NCBI RefSeq assembly: GCF_015482775.1
Contig: NZ_CP058214.1
Location: 1,116,001 to 1,180,000, forward strand
Reading direction: 5' to 3'
DNA from: Kaustia mangrovi
Lineage (GTDB): Bacteria > Pseudomonadota > Alphaproteobacteria > Rhizobiales > Im1
DNA: 64,000 nucleotides
Part shown: positions 32,616 to 45,200 of the stretch, one piece after another
Layout of the letters: each line of letters opens with the position of its first letter
Numbering within the stretch: the first letter of the stretch is position 1
Position numbers and translations under genes: made by a program
The notes under the pieces: generated by a model
What the model saw: the letters and a program-made list of their open reading frames with translations, nothing else
Database searches by the model: none
Told to the model about the DNA's origin: nothing

Positions 32616-35600
32616 ATGGATGAGGTGAGAATGCAGAACGGCTCGCGGTCACAGGAGACGAACGCCACGACAGGGTCCAACGGGCACACCATGCACAAAG
32701 CCCTGCCGACACCGCGCGGTCTCTACGATCCGGCCAACGAGCACGATTCCTGCGGCATCGGCCTTATCTGCAACATCCGCAACGAGGCGAGCCACAAGGT
32801 CGTCTCGGACGGTCTGCGCATCCTCGTCAATCTGGAGCATCGCGGCGCGGTCGGCGCGGATCCGAAGGCCGGAGACGGCTGCGGCATCCTGATCCAGCTG
32901 CCCCACGATTTCTTCGCCGCGGAGGCTGAACGCCTCGGCTTCAGCCTGCCAGAGCCCGGCCATTACGGCGTCGGCCAGCTCTTCATGCCCCACGATGCGG
33001 CCATGCGCGCGCGCATCAAGGCGATGTTCGAGGAGACGGCGCGCGACGAGGGCCTGGAGGTCCTGGGCTGGCGCGACGTGCCGGTCGACAATTCCGTGCT
33101 GGGCGAGACGGTGAAACCCGCCGAACCGTTCCACTGCCAGATGTTCGTGCGCCGCGGCGACCAGCCCGATCAGGAGACCTTCGAGCGCAAGCTCTTCGTC
33201 ATGCGCAAGGTCGTCTCCAACCGCGTCATCGCGCTGAAGGAGCCGGAGGCGCGCGGCTACTACGCCGTGTCCTGCTCGTCGCGCACCATCGTCTACAAGG
33301 GTCTGGTGCTCGCCGCGGCACTCGGCGAGTACTACACCGACCTTGCCGACGAGCGGGTGAGCTCCGCGCTGGCGCTCGTCCACCAGCGCTTCTCCACCAA
33401 CACTTTCCCGTCCTGGCCGCTCGCCCACCCCTACCGGTTCATCTGCCACAATGGCGAGATCAACACGCTGAGGGGCAACTACAACTGGATGGCCGCGCGC
33501 CAGGCAACCATGCGCTCCGACATCTTCGGCGGCGACATGGCGAAGCTGTGGCCGATTTCCTATGAGGGCCAGTCGGATTCCGCCTGTTTCGACAACGCCA
33601 TGGAGCTCCTCTTCCAGGGCGGATACGCGCTGCCCCATGCCGCCATGATGCTCATCCCGGAAGCCTGGGCCGGCAATCCGCTGATGGACGAGGACCGGCG
33701 CGCCTTCTACGAGTATCACGCCGCCCTCATGGAGCCGTGGGACGGGCCGGCCGCCATCGCCTTCACCGACGGGCGGATCATCGGCGCGACCCTCGACCGC
33801 AACGGGCTCAGGCCCGCGCGCTATCTCGTCACCGACGACGGCTATGTGCTGCTCGCCTCCGAGATGGGCGTTCTCGACTTCGCGGAGGAGCGCATCGCCA
33901 GCAAGTGGCGCCTGCAGCCCGGCCGCATGCTGCTCATCGATCTGGAGGAGCAGCGCATCGTGTCCGACGACGAGCTCAAGTCGTCGCTGGCCACGCGCTA
34001 CCCCTATCAGGAATGGCTCGACCGCACCCAGATCCGGGTGCGCGAGCTGCCGGAGGTGAGCGCGGCGGGAACGCGGCCCAACGTGCCGCTCATCGACCGC
34101 CAGCAGGCCTTCGGCTACACCGAGGAGGACCTGAAGTTCCTCATGGCGCCGATGGCGACCACGGGCCAGGAGGCCGTGGGCTCCATGGGCACGGACACGC
34201 CGATCTCGGCGCTGTCTGACAAGCCGAAGTCGATCCACACCTATTTCAAGCAGAACTTCGCGCAGGTGACGAACCCGCCGATCGACCCGATCCGCGAGGA
34301 GATCGTCATGTCGCTCGTCTCCTTCATCGGCCCGCGCCCCAACCTGCTCGACCTGAAGGGCACCTCGACCCATATGCGGCTCGAGGTCGCCCAGCCGGTG
34401 CTCTCCAACAAGGACCTGGAGAAGATCCGCGCCATCGGCGATATCGGCGACAACCACTTCCAGACCAAGACGCTCGACATCACCTACAATGTGGCGCGCG
34501 GCCCCGGCCACATGGAGGAGGCGATCACGACGCTGTGCGGGCGCGCCGAGCACGCGGTCCGCGAGGGCTACAACATCATCATCCTGTCGGACCGGCTCGT
34601 CAGTCACGACCGGGTGGCGATCCCGGCGCTCCTGGCGACCTCGTCGGTGCACCATCACCTGATCCGCAAGGGTCTGAGGACTTCTGTCGGCCTCGTGGTG
34701 GAGACGGGCGAGGCGCGCGAAGTGCACCAGTTCTGCACGCTCGCCGGCTACGGGGCGGAGGCCATCAACCCCTATCTCGCCTTCGAGACCATCGAGGCGA
34801 TGCTGCCCACGCTGGAGGAGGAGCTCACCCGCAAGGACGCCTTCAAGCGCTACATCAAGGCGGTGGACAAGGGCATCCTGAAGGTGATGTCCAAGATGGG
34901 CATCTCCACCTACCAGTCCTATTGCGGCGCGCAGATCTTCGACGCCGTCGGGCTCAAGCAGGAGTTCGTGGACCGCTACTTCACCGGCACGGCCAGCCAG
35001 ATCGAGGGTGTGGGTCTGAAGGAGATCGCGCATGAGACCTTCGTGCGCCACGGCGAGGCCTTCGGCGACAACCCGCTCTATGTGGATACGCTCGATGTCG
35101 GCGGCGACTATGCCTTCCGCGTGCGCGGCGAGGCCCATATGTGGACGCCCGATTCGATCGCGCATCTCCAGCATGCGGTGCGCGGCAACCTGCCCGACGA
35201 GTACCGCTCCTACGCGCAGATGATCAACGAGCAGAGCGAGAAGCTCATGACGCTGCGCGGCCTGTTCCGCCTGAAGACGGCGGAGGAGACGGGGCGCGCG
35301 CCCGTGCCGCTCGACGAGGTGGAGCCGGCGGCGGAGATCGTGAAGCGCTTCTCCACCGGCGCCATGTCCTTCGGCTCGATCAGCCGGGAGGCCCATACGA
35401 GCCTCGCCGTCGCCATGAACCGCATGGGCGGCAAGTCGAACACCGGCGAGGGCGGCGAGGAGGCCGACCGCTTCAAGCGCCTGCCGAACGGCGATTCCAT
35501 GCGCTCCGCCATCAAGCAGGTGGCCTCCGGCCGCTTCGGCGTGACGGCGGAATATCTGGTCAATGCCGACCAGATCCAGATCAAGATGGCGCAGGGCGCC

Positions 35601-37346
35601 AAGCCCGGCGAGGGCGGCCAGCTTCCCGGCCACAAGGTCGACGCGACCATCGCGAAGGTGCGTTTCTCGACCCCCGGCGTGGCGCTCATTTCGCCGCCGC
35701 CGCACCATGACATCTATTCCATCGAGGACCTGGCCCAGCTCATCTTCGATCTGAAGAACGTCAACCCGAAGGCGTCCATCTCCGTGAAGCTCGTCTCCGA
35801 GATCGGTGTGGGCACGGTCGCCGCGGGCGTCGCCAAGGCGCGCGCCGATCATGTGACCATCGCGGGCTTCGAGGGCGGCACGGGCGCGAGCCCCCTGACC
35901 TCCATCAAGCATGCCGGCAGCCCCTGGGAGATCGGCCTTGCGGAGACCCAGCAGACGCTGGTGAAGAACCGGCTGCGCGGGCGCATCGCCGTGCAGGTCG
36001 ACGGCGGCCTGCGCACCGGCCGCGACGTCGTGATCGCCGCGCTCCTCGGCGCCGACGAGATGGGCTTCGCCACCGCGCCGCTCATCGCCATCGGCTGCCT
36101 GATGATGCGCAAGTGCCATCTGAACACCTGCCCGGTGGGCATCGCGACGCAGGATCCAGTGCTCAGGAAGCGTTTCAAGGGCGCGCCCGAGCACGCCATC
36201 AACTACTTCTTCTTCGTCGCCGAGGAGGTGCGCGAGCTGATGGCGCAGATGGGCTTCCGCACGCTGGACGAGATGATCGGCCACTCCGAATTCATCGACA
36301 AGCGCGAGGCCATCGACCACTGGAAGGCCCGCGGGCTCGATTTCTCCCGCCTGCTGCACAAGGAAGAGGCCGGACCCGAGGTCGCGATCCACAATAGCGA
36401 GCAGCAGAAGCACCAGATCGACGACGTGCTGGACCGCCGCCTCATCGCGCAAGCCGAGCCCGCGCTCGCCTCCGGGACGCCGGTGCAGATCTCGTCCGCC
36501 GTTCGCAATACCGACCGCAGCGTGGGCGCCATGCTGTCGGGCGAGCTCGCCGCGCGCCACGGCCACAAGGGGCTTCCCGACGACACGATCTCGATCCGCC
36601 TCGACGGCACGGCGGGGCAGAGCTTCGGCGCCTGGGTCGCACGCGGCATCACGCTCGACCTCGCCGGCGACGCCAACGACTATGTGGGCAAGGGGCTGTC
36701 GGGCGGACGGCTGGTCGTGAGGCCGCCGGAGTCCTCCGGCATCGTCGCGGAGGACAGCATCATCGTCGGCAACACGGTCCTCTACGGGGCGATCTCCGGG
36801 GAATGCTATTTCCGCGGCCAGGCGGGCGAGCGCTTCGCGGTGCGCAATTCCGGCGCCATCGCGGTCGTGGAGGGCGTCGGCGACCATGGCTGCGAATACA
36901 TGACCGGCGGCATCGTCGTCGTGCTCGGAACCACGGGTCGCAATTTCGCTGCCGGCATGTCGGGCGGCATCGCCTATGTCCTCGACGAGCTCGGCGATTT
37001 CAACCAGCGCTGCAACCTCTCCATGGTGGACCTCGAGCCCGTCACCCACGAGGACGACACGATCGAGCGCCTGCACCATCACGGCGGCGATCTGGAAAGC
37101 CACGGGCTCGTCGATGTGCGCTCCGACCTCAACCATCACGACGAGGAACGCCTGCACGAGCTGATCGTGCGGCATGCGCGCTACACGAACTCCACCCGTG
37201 CGCAGGCCATTCTGGAGAACTGGGAGGCGTTCCTGCCGAAATTCGTGAAGATCATGCCGCTGGAGTACCGCCGCGCGCTTCTGGAGATCGAACAGGCCCA
37301 GACCGAAACGGGCGACATGCGAATCGGCGTCGAGCGGAGGGCTTAA
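32616..37346 (+). CDS. gltB: Glutamate synthase (NADPH) large subunit
   Basis: This is the large subunit of GOGAT, which takes the amide of glutamine and 2-oxoglutarate to make two glutamate; 1576 residues from this start. After a 45-residue propeptide the class II amidotransferase begins at the catalytic cysteine of HDSCGIGL. The synthase barrel follows in the middle (FMN loop around [13 protein letters not shown]) with the 3Fe-4S cysteines of [18 protein letters not shown] right-handed glutamate synthase helix closes the protein. ATG 32616 is chosen because AGGGGGAG ends 9 bases ahead of it, while ATG 32607 touches that site. gltD follows after 6 bases. Confidence 0.98.
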   Translation: MDEVRMQNGSRSQETNATTGSNGHTMHKALPTPRGLYDPANEHDSCGIGLICNIRNEASHKVVSDGLRILVNLEHRGAVGADPKAGDGCGILIQLPHDFFAAEAERLGFSLPEPGHYGVGQLFMPHDAAMRARIKAMFEETARDEGLEVLGWRDVPVDNSVLGETVKPAEPFHCQMFVRRGDQPDQETFERKLFVMRKVVSNRVIALKEPEARGYYAVSCSSRTIVYKGLVLAAALGEYYTDLADERVSSALALVHQRFSTNTFPSWPLAHPYRFICHNGEINTLRGNYNWMAARQATMRSDIFGGDMAKLWPISYEGQSDSACFDNAMELLFQGGYALPHAAMMLIPEAWAGNPLMDEDRRAFYEYHAALMEPWDGPAAIAFTDGRIIGATLDRNGLRPARYLVTDDGYVLLASEMGVLDFAEERIASKWRLQPGRMLLIDLEEQRIVSDDELKSSLATRYPYQEWLDRTQIRVRELPEVSAAGTRPNVPLIDRQQAFGYTEEDLKFLMAPMATTGQEAVGSMGTDTPISALSDKPKSIHTYFKQNFAQVTNPPIDPIREEIVMSLVSFIGPRPNLLDLKGTSTHMRLEVAQPVLSNKDLEKIRAIGDIGDNHFQTKTLDITYNVARGPGHMEEAITTLCGRAEHAVREGYNIIILSDRLVSHDRVAIPALLATSSVHHHLIRKGLRTSVGLVVETGEAREVHQFCTLAGYGAEAINPYLAFETIEAMLPTLEEELTRKDAFKRYIKAVDKGILKVMSKMGISTYQSYCGAQIFDAVGLKQEFVDRYFTGTASQIEGVGLKEIAHETFVRHGEAFGDNPLYVDTLDVGGDYAFRVRGEAHMWTPDSIAHLQHAVRGNLPDEYRSYAQMINEQSEKLMTLRGLFRLKTAEETGRAPVPLDEVEPAAEIVKRFSTGAMSFGSISREAHTSLAVAMNRMGGKSNTGEGGEEADRFKRLPNGDSMRSAIKQVASGRFGVTAEYLVNADQIQIKMAQGAKPGEGGQLPGHKVDATIAKVRFSTPGVALISPPPHHDIYSIEDLAQLIFDLKNVNPKASISVKLVSEIGVGTVAAGVAKARADHVTIAGFEGGTGASPLTSIKHAGSPWEIGLAETQQTLVKNRLRGRIAVQVDGGLRTGRDVVIAALLGADEMGFATAPLIAIGCLMMRKCHLNTCPVGIATQDPVLRKRFKGAPEHAINYFFFVAEEVRELMAQMGFRTLDEMIGHSEFIDKREAIDHWKARGLDFSRLLHKEEAGPEVAIHNSEQQKHQIDDVLDRRLIAQAEPALASGTPVQISSAVRNTDRSVGAMLSGELAARHGHKGLPDDTISIRLDGTAGQSFGAWVARGITLDLAGDANDYVGKGLSGGRLVVRPPESSGIVAEDSIIVGNTVLYGAISGECYFRGQAGERFAVRNSGAIAVVEGVGDHGCEYMTGGIVVVLGTTGRNFAAGMSGGIAYVLDELGDFNQRCNLSMVDLEPVTHEDDTIERLHHHGGDLESHGLVDVRSDLNHHDEERLHELIVRHARYTNSTRAQAILENWEAFLPKFVKIMPLEYRRALLEIEQAQTETGDMRIGVERRA

Positions 37347-37352
37347 GGACCA

Positions 37353-38774
37353 ATGGGCAAGATTACCGGATTTCTCGAAATCGACCGTCAGGAACAGGCC
37401 TACGCGCCCGCCGGCGACCGCATCCGCCATTTCCGCGAATTCGTGATCCCCATGGAGGATCGCGACGTGGAGCGGCAGGCCCAGCGCTGCATGGATTGCG
37501 GGATCCCCTACTGCCACACCGGCTGCCCGGTGAACAACCAGATCCCCGACTGGAACGACCTCGTCTACCAGAAGGACTGGACGCGGGCGGCGCGCAACCT
37601 GCACTCCACCAACAATTTCCCCGAGATCACGGGCCGCATCTGCCCCGCACCCTGCGAGGAGGCGTGCACGCTCAATCTCGAGGATGCGCCAGTCACCATC
37701 AAGTCCATCGAATGCGCCATCGCCGACAAGGCTCTCTCTGAAGGGTGGGTCGCACCGGTCAAGCCGGAATACCGCACCGGCAAGAATGTTGCGGTCGTGG
37801 GCTCGGGCCCTGCCGGCCTCGCCGCCGCGCAGCAGCTCGCCCGGGCCGGCCACGACGTGCACGTCTTCGAGCGCCAGGCCCATGCCGGCGGCCTCCTGCG
37901 CTACGGCATTCCCGACTTCAAGATGGAGAAGCACCATATCGACCTCCGCGTGCGGCAGATGGAGGAGGAGGGCGTGACCTTCCACTTCAACGCCAATATC
38001 GGCGTGGAGCGGCCCATGCGCGAGCTGATCGACGGCTTCGACGCGGTGCTTCTGACCTGCGGCGCGGAGCGCCCGCGCGATCCCGGCCTGCCGGGCCTTG
38101 AGCTGGACGGCGTGGAGTACGCCATGCCCTATCTCATCCAGCAGAACAAGCGGGTGGGCGGCGAGAGCCTCGACCGCGACGGCGCACCGATCCTCGCTGG
38201 CGGCAAGCATGTCGTGGTGATCGGCGGCGGCGATACCGCATCCGACTGCATCGGCACCGCCTTCCGTCAGGCCGCCCTCTCCGTCACCCAGCTCGACATC
38301 CGCCCGATGCCGCCGCTGAGGGAGGACAAGCTGAGCATCTGGCCCTATTGGCCGACGAAGTTCCGCACCTCCTCCTCGCAGGCGGAGGGCGCGGAGCGCG
38401 AGTTCTCCTGCGTGACGCTGGGGCTGGAGGGCGAGAACGGCCATGTGACCGCCGTGCGCTGCGCGCGCTGCGACGAGAGCCGCAAGCCGATCGCCGGGAC
38501 GGAGTTCACGCTCAGGGCGGATCTGGTCCTCCTCGCCATCGGCTTTGCCGGACCGCTCGAGGAAGGGCTCCTGGAGGAGTTCCCGCTCGAGCGCGACGGG
38601 CGCACCAATGTGAAGGCCGATACGCAGGACTATCTCACCTCGCACCCGAAGGTCTTCGCCGCCGGCGACATGAGAAAGGGACAGTCGCTCGTCGTCTGGG
38701 CCATCCGCGAGGGCCGGCAGGCCGCCCACTCCATCGACAAGTTCCTGATGGGCCACACCGAGCTGCCGCGCTAG
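37353..38774 (+). CDS. gltD: Glutamate synthase (NADPH) small subunit
   Basis: This subunit feeds electrons from NADPH through FAD and two 4Fe-4S clusters to GltB. It has 473 residues. The N-terminal cluster cysteines are in [15 protein letters not shown] and [14 protein letters not shown]. The FAD site is [20 protein letters not shown] near residue 147 and the NADPH site is [13 protein letters not shown] near 290. Both clusters and both nucleotide sites are intact. It lies 6 bases after gltB in the standard gltBD operon. Confidence 0.98.
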   Translation: MGKITGFLEIDRQEQAYAPAGDRIRHFREFVIPMEDRDVERQAQRCMDCGIPYCHTGCPVNNQIPDWNDLVYQKDWTRAARNLHSTNNFPEITGRICPAPCEEACTLNLEDAPVTIKSIECAIADKALSEGWVAPVKPEYRTGKNVAVVGSGPAGLAAAQQLARAGHDVHVFERQAHAGGLLRYGIPDFKMEKHHIDLRVRQMEEEGVTFHFNANIGVERPMRELIDGFDAVLLTCGAERPRDPGLPGLELDGVEYAMPYLIQQNKRVGGESLDRDGAPILAGGKHVVVIGGGDTASDCIGTAFRQAALSVTQLDIRPMPPLREDKLSIWPYWPTKFRTSSSQAEGAEREFSCVTLGLEGENGHVTAVRCARCDESRKPIAGTEFTLRADLVLLAIGFAGPLEEGLLEEFPLERDGRTNVKADTQDYLTSHPKVFAAGDMRKGQSLVVWAIREGRQAAHSIDKFLMGHTELPR

Positions 38775-38852
38775 AGTCCGATCCGACCAAACCGCCCCGG
38801 CCCACGCTCCCCGCAAGGGTCGGGCGCCGCCACGACCGGAGGAATACGGATC

Positions 38853-39341
38853 ATGTCGTCCACCATGGACCACACCTACACCGTCACCGTCTCATGGACC
38901 GGCAATAACGGCGAGGGAACGGCGGACTATCGCAGCTTCGGGCGCGACCACGACATCGTCGTGGAGGGCAAGCCGGTGCTTGCGGGCTCCGCCGATCCGC
39001 TGTTCCGCGGCGACCGCGCGCGGCACAATCCGGAAGACCTTCTGGTGGCCTCCCTGTCGGCCTGCCACATGCTCTGGTACCTCCATCTGTGCGCGGAGGC
39101 CGGCGTGGTCGTCACCGCCTATGAGGACCGCGCGGAAGGCAAGATGGTGTTCGGCCGCGACGGCAGCGGCGGCCATTTCGAGGAGGTGATCCTGCGCCCG
39201 CGCATCACCGTGACCGCGGCGAGTGACGCTTCAGTTGCCGCGGCGCTCCACGCCGATGCGCACGCAAAGTGCTTCATCGCGAACTCGGTAAACTTCCCCG
39301 TCCGCCACAAGCCGGAAATCTCCAAGGAAGGCGGCGCCTGA
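38853..39341 (+). CDS. OsmC-family peroxiredoxin-like protein
   Basis: This thiol-dependent hydroperoxide-reducing protein has 162 residues. Both redox-active cysteines are present: Cys71 in LLVASLSACHMLWYLHLC and the second in DAHAKCFIANSVNFPV. The YxxxDxxVVVEGKPVL region and the RHNPEDLL block match the OsmC-like subgroup (rather than Ohr). It reduces organic peroxides with a thiol or lipoyl partner. It follows gltD after 78 bases on the same strand and may read through from it. Confidence 0.92.
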   Translation: MSSTMDHTYTVTVSWTGNNGEGTADYRSFGRDHDIVVEGKPVLAGSADPLFRGDRARHNPEDLLVASLSACHMLWYLHLCAEAGVVVTAYEDRAEGKMVFGRDGSGGHFEEVILRPRITVTAASDASVAAALHADAHAKCFIANSVNFPVRHKPEISKEGGA

Positions 39342-39368
39342 CCCTCGCGCGGGCGACAGGCCTGACCG

Positions 39369-40532
39369 CTATTCGCCCGACCAGGCGAAATCGTCGGCTC
39401 TGCCGGGCTTGGGGGCCGGCAGGGCGCCGCGGCTGAACAGGGCATCGGCCACGGAACCGCGCGCCGCCGACCGGCGCAGGATCTGGAGTTGCGCCTCGAC
39501 GGGGCCGAAATCGCCCTTGCGCGCACGCACCTCCTCCTCCGACATCACCGTTTCGAGCGCGAAGGGCACCAGGCCCCCGGCCCGCTCGCCGGCTGCGGCA
39601 TCGGGCAATTCGGAAATCTGGCTGCCATAGGCCGGTATGGACGGCTCGATCTCGAGGGCATCTCCATCGCCCGCCTCCTGGCCGAAGGCGGGAAGCTCGG
39701 TCACCTCCACCTCGTTGCCGGAACGCACGGCGACGGTCTGGTCCGCCGCCTCGACGGCCCGGCGGAGTTCGTCGAGCACGAGATCGGCCAGCTTGTCGTT
39801 GCCGCGGTCGACGAAATGAATCCCGTCGCGCGCCCGCAGGCGTCCATAGATGCCGTTGTGGCCGTAGCCGCTTTCGGCAAACCCGCCATCGGGACCGGCG
39901 AAGGCGGCCCTGGTATCGATGAACTTGATGCCCGCCTCGCTCACGCGCTTGCGCTGCAGCTCCGTGACGAGCTCCATCGCCTTGTCGTTGTCGTGATTGA
40001 GCATGGCCGGCATGCCGAGCCAGTAGACGGCAACATTGTTCTCCATGAGCGTGGTGACGAAGGCCTCCAGCGCCTCGTTATAGGCGGCAAGCCACTCCTT
40101 GGACCCGAAGCTCACGGTCTTGCCGTCGATGCGCATGTCCTGACTGTCGTTCATGCCGAGCATCACGACGGCGATATGCACCTCGTTGCGCGCGAGAATG
40201 CCCTCGATGGCCTGCGGCCAGTCGTAGATGTCCGGCCGGGTGAAGCCCGTCGCGTCCTTGGTGCGCACATTGAGCACGAAGCGGCTGTCGTCCTGCGCCA
40301 GGCGGTCGAGGCCGTCCGACAGCCCGCCGGCCATGGAATCGCCGATGACGAAGAGCTGGTATTCCGAGCGCACCTCGTTGAGATACATCGGGTCGGGCTT
40401 CGGCCGCGGCACCACGATCGTTTGCGCGAAGACCGATCCCCCGCCGGCCGCAAGGACGGCCGCCGCAAGGACGAGACCGGCGAGCAACCGGCCGCCGCCC
40501 GCCAATGACCGGATAGAATGTCGCGCGATCAT
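39369..40532 (-). CDS. Exported SGNH/GDSL hydrolase, DUF459 family
   Basis: This 387-residue protein has a signal peptide (LLAGLVLAAAVLAAGGGSVFA). The SGNH fold follows: block I with the serine in YQLFVIGDSMAGGLSDGL, block III GMNDSQDM, and block V DGIHFVDRG, so the Ser, Asn and Asp/His positions are all filled. DUF459 members are thought to be periplasmic esterases or O-acetyl peptidoglycan/polysaccharide deacetylases; the substrate is not known. A 100-residue low-complexity tail follows. It is convergent with OsmC, and a lytic transglycosylase gene lies upstream on the same strand (75 bases), suggesting shared wall work. Confidence 0.85.
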   Translation of the reverse strand: MIARHSIRSLAGGGRLLAGLVLAAAVLAAGGGSVFAQTIVVPRPKPDPMYLNEVRSEYQLFVIGDSMAGGLSDGLDRLAQDDSRFVLNVRTKDATGFTRPDIYDWPQAIEGILARNEVHIAVVMLGMNDSQDMRIDGKTVSFGSKEWLAAYNEALEAFVTTLMENNVAVYWLGMPAMLNHDNDKAMELVTELQRKRVSEAGIKFIDTRAAFAGPDGGFAESGYGHNGIYGRLRARDGIHFVDRGNDKLADLVLDELRRAVEAADQTVAVRSGNEVEVTELPAFGQEAGDGDALEIEPSIPAYGSQISELPDAAAGERAGGLVPFALETVMSEEEVRARKGDFGPVEAQLQILRRSAARGSVADALFSRGALPAPKPGRADDFAWSGE

Positions 40533-40607
40533 GAGCCGCTTCCTCGATCCCGGACGCGGCGCATCGCTGTGCCGCGCTGTCTCCCCCAGGATCCGAGGGT
40601 ACAGCGG

Positions 40608-41831
40608 CTAGCGCAGGCGCTCAAGCAATGCCGTTGTGGGGTAGCCGTCGGGGGCGAGGCCGAGCCGGCCCTGAACATGGCGCACCGCCGACAGGGTGCG
40701 CGGACCGAGCCGCCCGTCTATGCCGCCCGTATCGTAGCCCCGGCGGTTGAGCAGGCGCTGGAGCTCCTGGGTCTCGGAATGGGACAGCGGGCGCTCGTCG
40801 CGCGGCCAGCGCGCCGCGATCTGCGGGGCGCCGGCGATCCGGTCGGCCAGATGCCCCACGGCCAGCGCGTAGGCCGTCGCATTGTTGTAGCGCAGGATGG
40901 CGCGGAAGTTCTTCGTCACCAGAAAGGCGGGTCCGCGCGCGCCGGCCGGCAGGATGATGGAGGATTCCGGCGCCCAGGCCCCGAAATTGCCGCCGCGCAC
41001 GGGCTTCACGCCGAGGCGCGCCCAGTCGGCGACGATCTTCTCGGTCCCGGTCCCGACGAGACTGTAGTCGAAGCCGCGCGGCAGCTTGACCTCCCAGCCC
41101 CAGGGCACGCCCTCCTGCCAGCCCGAGCGCTTCAAGTAGTTCGCCGTCGAGGCGAGCGCGTCGGAGGTGCTGCGCCAGATGTCGCGCGTGCCGTCCCCCG
41201 TCCAGTCGACCGCATAGGCCTCGTAGGTGGTGGGAATGAACTGGGTGTGGCCCATCGCACCGGCCCACGAGCCGGTCATGTATTCGACGGGAATGTCCCC
41301 GTTCTGGAGGATCTTCAGGGCAGCGAGGAGCTGCTGGCGGCCGAATTTCTGCCGCCGGCCCGTATAGGCGAGCGTGGCCAGCGAGCGGATGACATATTTG
41401 TCGCCCTTGTGGGAGCCGTAATTGCTCTCCATGCCCCAGATCGCGAGCAGGATGTTGCGGTCCACGCCATAGCGCGCCTCGATGGCGGCGATCCGGTCGC
41501 CGACCTCGCGCCCCGCCGCGCGCCCGGCCGCGATGCGCTCCTCGGTCACGCGCCTGTCGAGATAGGTCCAGACGGGCGTCTTGAACTCCGCCTGGTTGGC
41601 GTTCCGCTCCAGGATGTCGGGATCGGGGCGCACGCCGCGGAACGCGGCCCGGTAGGTCTCGCGCGATATGCCGGCCTTGCGCGCCTGCGACCAGAAGCCC
41701 GCGACGAAGCGCTCGAAGCTCGCCGTATCGCCCGACCCGCCGGTATTGGCCAGCACTCCGGTGACCGCGCATCCCGCGATGACCGCGCCGGCGACGACTG
41801 TCCTCGACCAAGATCCGATGCCCAACCGCAT
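40608..41831 (-). CDS. Lytic murein transglycosylase, MltB-like, with PG-binding domain
   Basis: This muramidase-like lyase cuts the glycan strand to 1,6-anhydro-muramic acid. It has 407 residues. A signal segment (TVVAGAVIAGCAVTGVLA; the cysteine is not in a clear lipobox) leads into the SLT-2 catalytic domain. The catalytic Glu135 sits in AIWGMESNYGSHKG, and SWAGAMGHTQFIPTTYEAYA is diagnostic. A peptidoglycan-binding repeat closes the protein (RLLNRRGYDTGGIDGRLGPR). ATG 41831 is chosen for the signal peptide. The SGNH hydrolase gene follows on the same strand. Confidence 0.93.
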   Translation of the reverse strand: MRLGIGSWSRTVVAGAVIAGCAVTGVLANTGGSGDTASFERFVAGFWSQARKAGISRETYRAAFRGVRPDPDILERNANQAEFKTPVWTYLDRRVTEERIAAGRAAGREVGDRIAAIEARYGVDRNILLAIWGMESNYGSHKGDKYVIRSLATLAYTGRRQKFGRQQLLAALKILQNGDIPVEYMTGSWAGAMGHTQFIPTTYEAYAVDWTGDGTRDIWRSTSDALASTANYLKRSGWQEGVPWGWEVKLPRGFDYSLVGTGTEKIVADWARLGVKPVRGGNFGAWAPESSIILPAGARGPAFLVTKNFRAILRYNNATAYALAVGHLADRIAGAPQIAARWPRDERPLSHSETQELQRLLNRRGYDTGGIDGRLGPRTLSAVRHVQGRLGLAPDGYPTTALLERLR

Positions 41832-42247
41832 GAGCGATCCCCTGTCCTTGCAAAGCGCCCTGCCCTCGCCGTCCGTTGTGGCACCGCCGCGGTTAACAGT
41901 CTGTTGCTGCACCTTCCCGTCCCCCCGGCGGCCGCCCGGATCGCCCCCGGAACCTCGAATGCATACAAATATATAGCTTGAATACACCTAAAACGTGCAT
42001 TCAGTTGCTTTGATATCTGTGGATATTTTGCAACCAAAACAAAAATATCCCGAAAACCGGGACAGAAAGATTGACAGAAATCGGTGAGAAAGAGGAAAAC
42101 CCTTATGGTTGCACAACTCTTGTATAGACGTTTTGGTTGCACAACAACGAATCCGGCCGAACCAGTTACGCCGTTGCGAAGAAGCAGGTAGCCGCCATCT
42201 TGGCCATACCGGCCCCTCGGCAACGGCCGACGCCATTGAGGGGTACC
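41832..42247. promoter_or_regulatory. AT-rich divergent promoter with GGTTGCACAAC repeats
   Basis: This gap lies between the lytic transglycosylase gene (minus) and the autotransporter gene (plus) and is AT-rich from about 41950 to 42150. GGTTGCACAAC occurs twice (42107-42117 and 42135-42145, 28 bases apart). GCAACCAAAAC at 42030-42040 is the reverse complement of GTTTTGGTTGC at 42130-42140. These could bind a regulator of surface-protein expression. A TTGACA lies at 42071 without a good -10 partner. Confidence 0.5.
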
Positions 42248-45200
42248 ATGACGTTTTCCAGATTGCTCAAGCTCACCTGTTCCACCGCAGCGCTTGCCGC
42301 CACGGCCCTGACACCGGCCGCGGCACAGAACAGCTGGACCGGCGCGAGTTCCTATCACGCTACCTGCTATAGCCCCGGCGGCAGCTACTACTGCCCCCAA
42401 TCCGGCGACAATGACTGGCATACCGGCTCGAATTGGTCTTCCGGGCTGCCGACGGCCGCACAGGATGTCAATATCGGTCTTGCCACGCAGCAGTTCTGGA
42501 GCGGCTCGCCGCAGGACCGTCCAGTCTCGCATGACAGCGTGGTCATCTCGTCCGGAAAACAGGGCAATGCCGGAAACCTCACTATCGGCTTCTCCGGCGG
42601 CCGCGCCCTGAGCGGAAGCTTCGGCGCGGGACAGCTCGACAATTCCGGGACGCTCGTCGTCACGAGCGACATGGTCGTCGGTTCGACAGGCCATGGCACC
42701 TTCGGCAATGCCGGCACCACCACGGTGGGCGGCAACTTCATCGTCGGCGGTCAGAGCAAGGGCATGGCGGCGAGCGCCGGCACGATCTCCGTCGGCGCCG
42801 ATACCGTTCTCGGGCAGGGATCCGGAGCCGAGGGCGAGCTCGCGATGTTTGGCGGGCTCGACACGGCCGGCAACCTCGTCATCGGCGGCAGCGGAGATGG
42901 CCTCCTGTTGAATGGAGGCGATGTCACGGCGGGCGGCGACACCGTTCTGGGCCAGAATGCCGGCGCAAACGGCACAGCGACGCTGACCAGCGGCGCCACG
43001 CTCCAGACCTCCGGCGACATGACGGTCGGCCATGGCGGCGAGGGGCAGCTCTCCATCGCGGTCGGCGCATTCGTCGGAACCGAGGGCGACACCACCCTGG
43101 GCACCACCGGCAGCGGCACGGTGCTCAACGAGGGCGTCATGCTCAATCGCGGCGATCTAACGGTCGGCGAGATGGGCTATGGCTATATCGAGACGAGCGG
43201 TCCGGCCGCGATCACCACAACGGAGGGCGACACCGCCCTGGGATCCGCGGCCACGGGAACCGGCATCGCTATCGTCAGCCAGGGCACCATGACCAATTTT
43301 GGCCGCCTCGATGTGGGGCTGCGCGGCGAAGGCAACCTGATCGTGGATCAGGGCGGCAGGGTCAACAACGACACCGGCGTAATGGCCAAGGAACCGGGCG
43401 CAACGGCCTACGCCGTCGTCAAGGGTCCGGACAGCTTGTGGAACAACAACAAATCGCTCACCGTCGCCTCCGAAAGCGGATCGGCCGGCGTGCTCGTCGT
43501 CAATGAGGGCGCCACCGTCATCGTCGACCACGGCGTGGGCCAGCTCACCATCGCCGAGCACGAGGGCTCGATCGGCATCCTCAATATCGGCGCCATGTCA
43601 CCAGAAGGCCAGGATTACGGCGTCAATCCGGTCGTGAGCACGTATCTCGGCGGCACCGATACCGATCCGACCCCCCGCGCACCGGGCATAATCGAGGCCG
43701 CCCTGGTGCAGTTCGGCGAAGGAAACGGCACGGTCAATTTCAAGCACACGGGCAACGAGGCCTTCGAATACCGCTTTAAGCCCGGCTTTGCCGGCGACGG
43801 CACCGTCAACCATCTCGCAGGCTTCACCGTTCTCGACGGCGACTCTTCGGCGTTTGAAGGCGCGGCGAATGTGAGCGGCGGCACGATGGTCGTAAACAAT
43901 GTGCTGGCCGGCCATGTCACCGTGGCGCCAAGCGCCACGCTGCGTATCGGCCATGAGGGCGGCAGCCGGCCCGGCGACGGCACCACGGGCCACGTGGTCA
44001 ACGACATCGTCAATAACGGACTAGTCCAGTTCAACCGGTCCGACGAGTATGTCTTCTCCAGCATCGTCAGCGGCACCGGCGACGTGGAGCAGATCGGCAC
44101 CGGCACCACAGTGCTGACAGGCGAAAACACCTATACAGGCTCGACGACCATCGCCAGGGGCACGCTGCAGCTCGGCGACGGCGGCACGACCGGCTCCATC
44201 GACCACACATCCGGCGTCACGATCAACACCGCCGGCACGCTCGCCTTCAACCGGTCGGACGTGAAGATCTTCGACCGCATCATCGCCGGCACCGGCACGA
44301 TCCGCCAGATCGGCTCGGGCCTCACCCGCCTCGTCGCGGACAATTCGGGCTTCACCGGCCAGACCTTCGTCGACCGCGGCACGCTCTCCGTCAACGGCAC
44401 CCTCGGCGGCACGGTCAACGTCAATGACGGGGCAAAGCTGGAAGGCCTCGGCACGGTCGGCACCACCACCGTCCACAGCGGTGCCACAGTCGCGCCCGGC
44501 AATTCGACCGACCCCGGCAAGACCCGGATCGGCACGCTGTCTGTCCAGGGCCACTTCACCCAGAAGGCCGGTTCCGTCTACCAGGCGGAGGTGCTCTCAA
44601 CGGGCCCGTCGGACCGTATCGACGTGACGGGGACCGCCACGATCGCGGATGGAACCGTCCTCAAACTCACCAAGATCGACGAACCGCGCTACGAGCTCGA
44701 GCATCGCTATACCGTGCTGACCGCGGCGGGGGGCGTCACGGGCGACTACGATCTCACCGGCGACACCTCGGTCTCCACCTTCTATCGCGTGGAGGACCAT
44801 TACGACGCCAACAATGTCTATCTGGACGTGACGCAATATCGTCAGTTCCAGGAAGCCGGATTGACCGTCAACCAGATCAATGCGGCAACAGCGGCACAGG
44901 AGCTCAAGTCCCAGCGCGACCCGATCACCGACTATCCGACAAATCCGCTCTTCCGCGCCATCGCCTATCTGCAGACCGATGCGGAGGCACGTGACGCCTT
45001 CGACCAGATCTCGGGCGAGATTCATGCATCCGCCCAGGCCGGAATACTGGAGGACAGCCGCTTCGTCCGCGAGGCGACCGGCGGACGCCTGCGCGACGCC
45101 GTGCACGACGAGGGGCTCGATCTGTGGGCCCATGGCTTCGGGTCCTGGGGCCATGTCGAGGACGACGGCAATGCCGCCCGTATCGACAGGCGGATCGGCG

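Noticed and set aside
32158..32712. A 184-codon minus frame in the gap upstream of gltB
   Set aside because: No ribosome site, no hydrophobic or domain pattern, and its start overlaps the gltB coding region.
32649..38873. A 2074-codon open frame on the minus strand over gltB and gltD
   Set aside because: It is the exact antisense of two well-defined genes with full family motifs. The codon bias of GC-rich DNA leaves the antisense frame open. Its sequence is low in hydrophobic pattern and rich in Arg, Asp, Ala and Gly, with no family.
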